Source: Dictyobacter formicarum
Lineage (GTDB): Bacteria; Chloroflexota; Ktedonobacteria; Ktedonobacterales; Ktedonobacteraceae
Length of the DNA: 64,000 bases
Direction: 5' to 3'
NCBI RefSeq assembly: GCF_016587435.1
Contig: NZ_BNJJ01000003.1
Coordinates: 62,001-126,000, forward strand
Part shown: one piece after another, positions 58,739-64,000 of the stretch
How positions within the stretch are numbered: position 1 is the first letter of the stretch
Layout: each line of letters starts with the position of its first letter
The notes under the pieces: generated by a model
Seen by the model: the letters and a program-made list of their open reading frames with translations, nothing else
What the model was told of the DNA's origin: nothing
The model's database searches: none
Position numbers and translations under genes: made by a program

Positions 58739-58789
58739 GCCAGATGAGCAGGCCAAACGCTCAATAGCTACCTGCTAGTTTTCTTTCTG

Positions 58790-58814
58790 TGCGCTGGTAA
58801 TTTCTGCCAGCGCA
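58790..58814 (+). terminator. Hairpin terminator after the aldo/keto reductase
   Basis: TGCGCTGG (58790-58797) and CCAGCGCA (58807-58814), 8-bp stem, 9-base loop, followed by a T/C-rich tract (TAGATTTCTTCT). The 290-base spacer to 59030 shows no gene. Confidence 0.6.
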
Positions 58815-59029
58815 TAGATTTCTTCTAAACATTCCACCCACCTTTCTTGCTCCATGAGGCCGGCGGCACTGCACCTGAGCGTCAATACCAGCGATATTTT
58901 AGCGTATTTTTGCGAATGGGCTTTTCACTCCAAAACCAGCCCCACCCAAATTGAGAGCATGAGAAGACGCGATGCGCTTCATTGAGCGCACCGCGAGATG
59001 CGTGGCAGTCTGGTTATTCCGATGATAGT

Positions 59030-59581
59030 CTAGCGACGCTCGAAAAGGTCAAGGCGCCAGTCATTGCACTGCATGAAGTTGCCCTTTGGATACTCGAACT
59101 CACATTCCTCAACCAGCGTGAATCCTAGTTTCCTGCAGACCGCGTTCGATGGTGGATTATCAATAGATGGAAAGGCGTGCAGAAACCGGTGCTTGCCGTC
59201 CGCCCTGGCACTGGCGATGGCCTGAGCGGTTGCTACGCTCGCGATGCCACGTCCCTGAAAGGCGGGAAGCACCGCCCACCCCATTTCATAGATCGGCTCT
59301 TCGCGCCAGATACTATCCCAGTAGCCAACCGACCCGACCGCCTCACCGGTAGCCTCATGGATAATCTTGAACATCCGGCCTTTGCCAGATGCTGCGAGTT
59401 GCTCGTAGCGGATCTGGCGTCTGGCGAGCTGCTCATCACTCTCAGGGCCACCAAGATGAGTAGTCATCTCTGGGTCACCCAGTAATTGCTTCAAGAGGGT
59501 CAGATCACCCTCACCCCATGGCTTGATACGAACTGCGTTCTGGTTAGATAGGTCGCGCGGTGGATTACTGCTGGCGGTCAT
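59030..59581 (-). CDS. GNAT-family N-acetyltransferase (RimJ/RimL-like)
   Basis: 183 residues from ATG 59581, chosen because AAAGGAG lies 8 bases upstream. Features: VRIKPWGEGDLTLLKQLLGDPEMTTHLGG (typical of RimJ-like acetyltransferases), AVGSVGYWDSIWREEPIYEMGWAVLPAFQGRGIASVATAQAI with the Q-G-R-G-I-A acetyl-CoA loop, and NAVCRKLGFTLVEECEFEYP. Acts on an amine of a protein, antibiotic or metabolite; substrate unknown. Confidence 0.9.
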   Translation of the reverse strand: MTASSNPPRDLSNQNAVRIKPWGEGDLTLLKQLLGDPEMTTHLGGPESDEQLARRQIRYEQLAASGKGRMFKIIHEATGEAVGSVGYWDSIWREEPIYEMGWAVLPAFQGRGIASVATAQAIASARADGKHRFLHAFPSIDNPPSNAVCRKLGFTLVEECEFEYPKGNFMQCNDWRLDLFERR

Positions 59582-59847
59582 TCCGATCTCCTTTCGGAAG
59601 TGCCTCGATGGCACTTAAGCAAACAGAGGCAAGCAGGGGTCGCCTGCCGTTATCTGTTCATTTCGATTTACATACTCGTTCAGCGTATGAGTAGCTTTTT
59701 ATTTTACCATACAGTGTTTCTCCAGCTGGCTCAGTCAGATTCATATGCTATGGCAAGGAAATATGACAGAAGGTGTCATTAAGAACAGCTAAAATTTCAC
59801 ATGAGAGTAAATTCAATCATAAAAGCTTGAAAGGAGAGTCGACTGTG

Positions 59848-60699
59848 ATGAAGTATGGGCTGGATATTCCGACGGCTGGTGCATTCGCTGATCCACGCAA
59901 ATTAGCAGACCTGGCTGCCGAGGCTGAAGAGGCCGGCTGGCACGGTTTCTTTCTCTGGGATACTATCTTTATGCCTGGGCATCCCGAGCTTCCGGTTGTG
60001 GACCCCTGGATTGCTCTGGCTACGATCGCCATGCGCACCCAACGGGTCAAGCTCGGAGCATTCCTGACGCCTTTGCCACGCCGGCGTCCCTGGCAGGTAG
60101 CTCGTGAGAGCGTGGGTCTCGACTACTTATCCAACGGACGCCTCATCTTTGGGGCCGCATTAGGCTATCATGATCTCGATTTTATCCCCTTCGGAGAGAC
60201 TTTTGATCCCAGGATTCGAGCAGAGAAACTGGATGAGGGCCTGACTGTTTTAAATGGCCTTTGGGGCGGTGAGGTCTTTAGCTTCCAGGGCAAGCACTAT
60301 CAGATTCATGACGTTAGCTTGCTCCCCAAACCACTGCAATCTCCGCGCATTCCTATCTGGCTTGCTGGAGGGTGGCCGCGCCGCAAGCCACTGCAGAGGG
60401 CGGCTAGCTGGGATGGCATTTATCTCATGACCACCAATCAGGTGACTGGTCAAATGCTTACTCCTACAGAAGTTCGCGACGCCGTCGCCTATATCAATAC
60501 TTATCGCACAGGGCCAGAACCGTTTGATGTGGCGTTGAATGTTACACCCTCCACGGATCGACACCAGAGTATCGAACTCGTCCAGCAGTATCGTGAAGCC
60601 GGAGCAACGTGGTGGATAGAACTAGAAACTACAGGTCAGGTAACAGAACAATCATTTGAAGCGTATCGAGAACGTATTCGTCGCGGCCCTCCCGAATAA
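59848..60699 (+). CDS. LLM-class oxidoreductase (luciferase-like), second copy
   Basis: 283 residues from ATG 59848; GTG 59845 is equally possible, with AAGGAG at 8 or 11 bases. Barrel features: MKYGLDIPTAGAFADPRKLADLAAEAEEAGWHGFFLWDT, RTQRVKLGAFLTPLPRRRPWQVARESVGLDYLSNGRLIFGAALGYH, and PRIPIWLAGGWPRRKPLQRAASWDG. It shares its class with the enzyme at 47631 but is a distant paralogue. Cofactor F420 or FMN. It stands alone. Confidence 0.88.
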   Translation: MKYGLDIPTAGAFADPRKLADLAAEAEEAGWHGFFLWDTIFMPGHPELPVVDPWIALATIAMRTQRVKLGAFLTPLPRRRPWQVARESVGLDYLSNGRLIFGAALGYHDLDFIPFGETFDPRIRAEKLDEGLTVLNGLWGGEVFSFQGKHYQIHDVSLLPKPLQSPRIPIWLAGGWPRRKPLQRAASWDGIYLMTTNQVTGQMLTPTEVRDAVAYINTYRTGPEPFDVALNVTPSTDRHQSIELVQQYREAGATWWIELETTGQVTEQSFEAYRERIRRGPPE

Positions 60700-60933
60700 G
60701 TCCTGCTCAGATCGCAAGCGTTTTCGTTCGAGTTGCTTCCTGTCATCTAGCCACGTTCCACAGAGTCTGATAGCGATCCTGGCTCAAGAGTACCAGAGCA
60801 TGTGATAGACGATCCCCGATATGATACGATCAATACGACAAGTGAACTGAAATAGTAAATTTCTTTTGTTTCACAATCGCATATGAAAAGCAATGACAGA
60901 AACATAATTACCAGTATCGGGGAAAATTAGTAT

Positions 60934-61773
60934 ATGAGCAATCCTATATCACAGCATCAAGCTGACGCGCAGGCCGAAACCTTTGCGCCACGGGTGCGCG
61001 CAAAGGCTGAACCTATCAATCGCGCTATGCACGTCCTTAAAAAGGTTCCTGAAATTACCGTCTACTTCTGGATCATTAAATTGCTAACCACCGCGATGGG
61101 CGAGACAACCTCTGACTACATGGTCAACCATATCGATCCTGTTATCGCGGTAGCTATCGGGGGTCTTGGCTTGCTTGCCGCACTCGTATTGCAGCTTGTA
61201 GTACGCCGCTATGTGCCATCGATCTACTGGCTAGCCGTCGTCATGGTCGCCATATTTGGTACGATGGCCGCCGATGTACTACACATTGGATTAGGCATCC
61301 CCTATCTCGTATCAACCGTGTTCTTTGCAGCTGCACTTGCTGTTATTTTTGGTGTCTGGTACGCGAGCGAGAAAACCCTGTCTATCCATAGCATTTATAC
61401 GCTCCGCCGTGAGCTGTTTTACTGGGCGACCATAATTACAACATTCGCGCTCGGCACAGCCCTGGGCGATATGACCGCGAGCACACTGGGACTGGGTTAC
61501 TTATCTTCGGGTATGCTCTTTGCCGTATTATTCGCTTTACCAGCCCTCGCCTACTGGCTGCTGGGTTTGAATGAGATCCTTGCCTTCTGGTTCGCCTACA
61601 TCGTAACGCGGCCGCTGGGTGCCTCGTTTGCCGATTGGATGGGAAAACCAAAAAGTGCGGGTGGCGTTGGAATCGGTACGGGCACGGTCAGTCTGGTTCT
61701 AGCAATTTTGATTGTTGGCTTTATCGTCTATCTGACCATCTCTCACAAAGATAGCAAAGGCAAACAACCATAG
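60934..61773 (+). CDS. COG4705-type integral membrane protein
   Basis: 279 residues. After a polar N-terminus, LKKVPEITVYFWIIKLLTTAMGETTSDYM is the family-typical first element, and its second half repeats it (LRRELFYWATIITTFALGTALGDMTA), an internal duplication. About eight hydrophobic segments: VAIGGLGLLAALVLQLVV, WLAVVMVAIFGTMAADVL, LVSTVFFAAALAVIFGVWYA, YLSSGMLFAVLFALPALAYWLLG and TVSLVLAILIVGFIVYLTI among them. The conserved G-E-T/G-D motifs lie in the membrane and may bind a cation. Function is not known. Confidence 0.82.
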   Translation: MSNPISQHQADAQAETFAPRVRAKAEPINRAMHVLKKVPEITVYFWIIKLLTTAMGETTSDYMVNHIDPVIAVAIGGLGLLAALVLQLVVRRYVPSIYWLAVVMVAIFGTMAADVLHIGLGIPYLVSTVFFAAALAVIFGVWYASEKTLSIHSIYTLRRELFYWATIITTFALGTALGDMTASTLGLGYLSSGMLFAVLFALPALAYWLLGLNEILAFWFAYIVTRPLGASFADWMGKPKSAGGVGIGTGTVSLVLAILIVGFIVYLTISHKDSKGKQP

Positions 61774-61861
61774 CTTTTTCGAGCGCGAAGGGTAGGAAAG
61801 TGGCAGTTATGGGAACTCAAAGCCACTTTCCCAAGGAAGATTAGAATTGCCCTGGTTCAGT

Positions 61862-64000
61862 TCAGAGATCGAAGGTGTAGCTTTCGCCGGACCCGATCAC
61901 CCGTACCTGGTTTCCGACGCCCACTTTCACGGACTGGTTCAAGCTGTTGACCTCGGCGCCGACGCGCAGGCGACCTTCTTCGACAGTGACGTTGATCAGT
62001 AGCCCTCTGAAGCGCATAGGGAGGGTCAGGCCGCGCATATGGTCTATGGCCTTGGGGTTGAAGTAAAGAACGCCGTCGCGAATCACCTCGCCCAGATAAC
62101 TGCGCTGCACCAGATCCAACGTCCCTGACATTACACCCATGTGGATACCCTCAGCCGTGGTGCCGCCCTGGATGTCGCCGACGTCGCTCTCTAATGCCAC
62201 CATGTAGCGCTCCCAGGAGGTCCCCAGGTCGATATCTGCAAAGATCCCGGCATACGATACGAAGCTCAGGGTGGAGCCGTGTGAGGTGCGAGCATCGTAG
62301 TAATCGATGCTCTTGCGCATGATCTCAGGAGTGCAAGCATAACCAAGACGATCAAAAATCTGCTTCAGCTCATCCGGCCGGAACAGGTAGAACAACAGCA
62401 CGGTATCCGCCTGCTTTGACAGCTTGTAGCGGTCGGGCTCTTTTCCTTCCGCACGCAGGATGCGGTCAAGCCTCTGGATGTTGCCGTACTTTCGGCGATA
62501 GGCCTCCCAGTCCAATTCCTCCAGATTTTCCCAGCCCTCGAACTGGCTGATAATTCCATCGTCATGGAAGGGGACATACATCTTGCGGCTCATATCCTTC
62601 CAGGTCTCAATCTCCTGACTGGTAAGGTTAATGCGCTCACGAAGTGCGCGGCGGCGGCGCTCTGCCAACATGACGGGCAACCTGCTCGCAATATCCGAGA
62701 TCCAGGCCACCATCACGTTGGTGTAAGCGTTATTATGCAGACCGGGCTTATCCGAGTCGGGATATTTCTCGTGGAACTCGTCAGGACCCATGACGCCATG
62801 GATTTCGTAGCGGCCACGTTCCGGGTTGAAGTGAGCGATGCTGGCCCAGAAACGCGCGATCTCCAACATCATCTCGGCACCCGGACCAAGCAGGAAGTCG
62901 GTATCGCCGGTGGCCTGGATATAGTGCCAGATATTGTAGAAGATAGCCGCGCTTACGTGCCTCTGGTTCCGGCTCAGATCCGGCTCCCACAATCCGGAGC
63001 GCGGGTTAAGATGCACAACCTGGGTCTCTTCCTCGCCATCGCTGCCGCTCTGCCAGGGATACATTGCGCCCCGGTAGCCGGCGTCGCGAGCCAGCGCGCG
63101 GGCCTCGTTGAGCCTGCGGTATCGGTACATCAGAAGGCCGCGCGTGATCTTCGGCAGCCGGAAGTTCAGGAAGGGATAGACGTAGAGCTCGTCCCAGAAA
63201 ATGTGGCCGCGATAGGCCTCCCCGTTGAGGCCGCGCGCGGCAACTCCGGCGTCCAGATCGGCCGTATGGGGAGAGCAGCTCTGCAAAACATGGGAGGCGT
63301 GGAAGCGCAGCAGAAACTGAACCCGGTCGTCGTTGGGCACCCGGATATCGCAATCATCCCACAGTTCGTTCCATGCACGCTTATGACGTTCGAAGGCCTC
63401 ATCGAAGGTACCAAAACGTTTGGCCATCTTCTCAGCGTTGGTCAGAGGTTCGCTGATCGCCTGGTCGCGTGAGGTATAGAATGCGACCAGTTTCTCGACA
63501 CGGACTGGTTGTCCTTGATGGAGATCAAAACTCAGCGTCTGATGGGCGTAGTCCTCCATCAGATAGCGCTTGCGCCCTATATCCATTTCGCCTGCCTCTC
63601 CGTACACGCGTGTCCTTACTGCCTCAGCTACGTAAATGCGAGACTGACGAGTATACGCAACTAAGGAGATGGTGTCCCAACGTGGAGTTCGGCTTGCCAC
63701 TGGATGCAGGTGGCGGCCTTCAAGCTCGCGATAACGGGCGACGCCCTGGTTAAAGACGCGCGCGTCGAGAGCCGTGATAACCTCTACCGGGCCGGACCAA
63801 TTCTCAGCCGTAATCGTCCACTCCAGAGCTCCCTGATGCATGTCGGCCATGCTAACGAAACGCCTGCTGGCCAGCGTCGTTTCACGGCCCCGGCGATCGC
63901 GGAAGCGCATCTTGCGCATCACCGTTGCATTCCGGAAATCCACCTCGTGCCGATAGCTCAGAAGCTCAACATTCTTCAGACTGATCGGCTCATCATCGCC
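61862..64000 (-). CDS. Glycoside hydrolase family 65 (disaccharide phosphorylase type), C-terminal part
   Basis: The frame is open for 713 codons from the stop at 61862 to the right edge, so the start is outside. The last window residues, LLSYRHEVDFRNATVMRKMRFRDRRGRET, are the family N-terminal domain. The (alpha/alpha)6 barrel follows: GHIFWDELYVYPFLNFRLPKITRGLLMYRYRRL, the catalytic Glu in HGVMGPDEFHEKYPD, HNNAYTNVMVAW, KQADTVLLFYLF and SHGSTLSFVSYAGIFADIDLGTSWERY. GH65 enzymes phosphorolyse trehalose, maltose, kojibiose or relatives into glucose-1-phosphate and glucose. Substrate class cannot be fixed here. GC content is higher than in neighbouring genes. Confidence 0.92.
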   Translation of the reverse strand, partial: GDDEPISLKNVELLSYRHEVDFRNATVMRKMRFRDRRGRETTLASRRFVSMADMHQGALEWTITAENWSGPVEVITALDARVFNQGVARYRELEGRHLHPVASRTPRWDTISLVAYTRQSRIYVAEAVRTRVYGEAGEMDIGRKRYLMEDYAHQTLSFDLHQGQPVRVEKLVAFYTSRDQAISEPLTNAEKMAKRFGTFDEAFERHKRAWNELWDDCDIRVPNDDRVQFLLRFHASHVLQSCSPHTADLDAGVAARGLNGEAYRGHIFWDELYVYPFLNFRLPKITRGLLMYRYRRLNEARALARDAGYRGAMYPWQSGSDGEEETQVVHLNPRSGLWEPDLSRNQRHVSAAIFYNIWHYIQATGDTDFLLGPGAEMMLEIARFWASIAHFNPERGRYEIHGVMGPDEFHEKYPDSDKPGLHNNAYTNVMVAWISDIASRLPVMLAERRRRALRERINLTSQEIETWKDMSRKMYVPFHDDGIISQFEGWENLEELDWEAYRRKYGNIQRLDRILRAEGKEPDRYKLSKQADTVLLFYLFRPDELKQIFDRLGYACTPEIMRKSIDYYDARTSHGSTLSFVSYAGIFADIDLGTSWERYMVALESDVGDIQGGTTAEGIHMGVMSGTLDLVQRSYLGEVIRDGVLYFNPKAIDHMRGLTLPMRFRGLLINVTVEEGRLRVGAEVNSLNQSVKVGVGNQVRVIGSGESYTFDL

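Noticed and set aside
62564..63472. 302-codon plus-strand frame inside the GH65 gene
   Set aside because: It is antisense to conserved GH65 motifs including the catalytic GPDEFH and has no ribosome site; high-GC third positions keep it open.

Overview
The window looks like a chromosomal segment from a Chloroflexota bacterium of the Ktedonobacteria type. This is an inference from gene content, not from a marker gene. It combines monoderm-style wall genes (NlpC/P60 hydrolase, PbpA-like transpeptidase, MurI relative), luciferase-like (LLM) oxidoreductases, a uxaC-uxaE uronate operon, traces of nitric oxide synthase and a heme-NO-binding protein, moderate GC, and long intergenic spaces full of hairpins. 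No rRNA, tRNA or CRISPR array was seen.

Layout. 0-5 kb: the 5' part of a tyrosine recombinase, two proteins of unknown role, ispE, and a zinc-ribbon protein. 5-11 kb: a same-strand cluster of four GT9 (heptosyltransferase-like) glycosyltransferases with an embedded GNAT acetyltransferase. 11-18 kb: radical SAM protein, nucleoside phosphorylase, a divergent EPSP synthase, a DadA/MSOX-like FAD oxidase and an NlpC/P60 hydrolase. 18-23 kb: a 5'-truncated epimerase, two small conserved-looking genes, an ABATE/CGNR regulator with an IS66-type MITE directly upstream, a TMEM175-like channel and an alpha/beta hydrolase. 23-30 kb: an orphan ModA lipoprotein, then a LacI regulator divergent from an oxidoreductase-uxaC-uxaE operon with two matching operators. 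30-44 kb: HAD phosphatase, universal stress protein, secreted CHRD-like protein, AlkZ-like glycosylase, GNAT, GT4, TlyA, a glutamate-racemase homologue lacking both catalytic cysteines, an auto-operated TetR/MBL-fold pair, GltX, a P-loop kinase and a small hydrolase. 44-50 kb: PbpA-like PBP beside a DacA-type remnant, Lrp/LLM/LysE genes, and a NOS-HNOB relic. 50-57.4 kb: an ECF sigma factor with a membrane-bound partner, divergent from a peptide-secretion locus (double-glycine precursor, HlyD-like protein, C39-peptidase ABC exporter). 57.7-64 kb: aldo/keto reductase, GNAT, LLM oxidoreductase, membrane protein and the 3' part of a GH65 phosphorylase.

The most unusual items are: (1) a dispersed repeat family whose conserved GC-rich shoulders flank a long, often perfect hairpin with a different sequence in each copy (near 4.1, 11.2, 13.3, 29.6 and 33.4 kb, plus a fragment at 18.2 kb that abuts the truncated epimerase); (2) a decayed nitric oxide synthase-HNOB gene pair; (3) a MurI homologue with Ser at both catalytic Cys positions; and (4) a minimal double-glycine peptide secretion locus with no visible modification enzyme.
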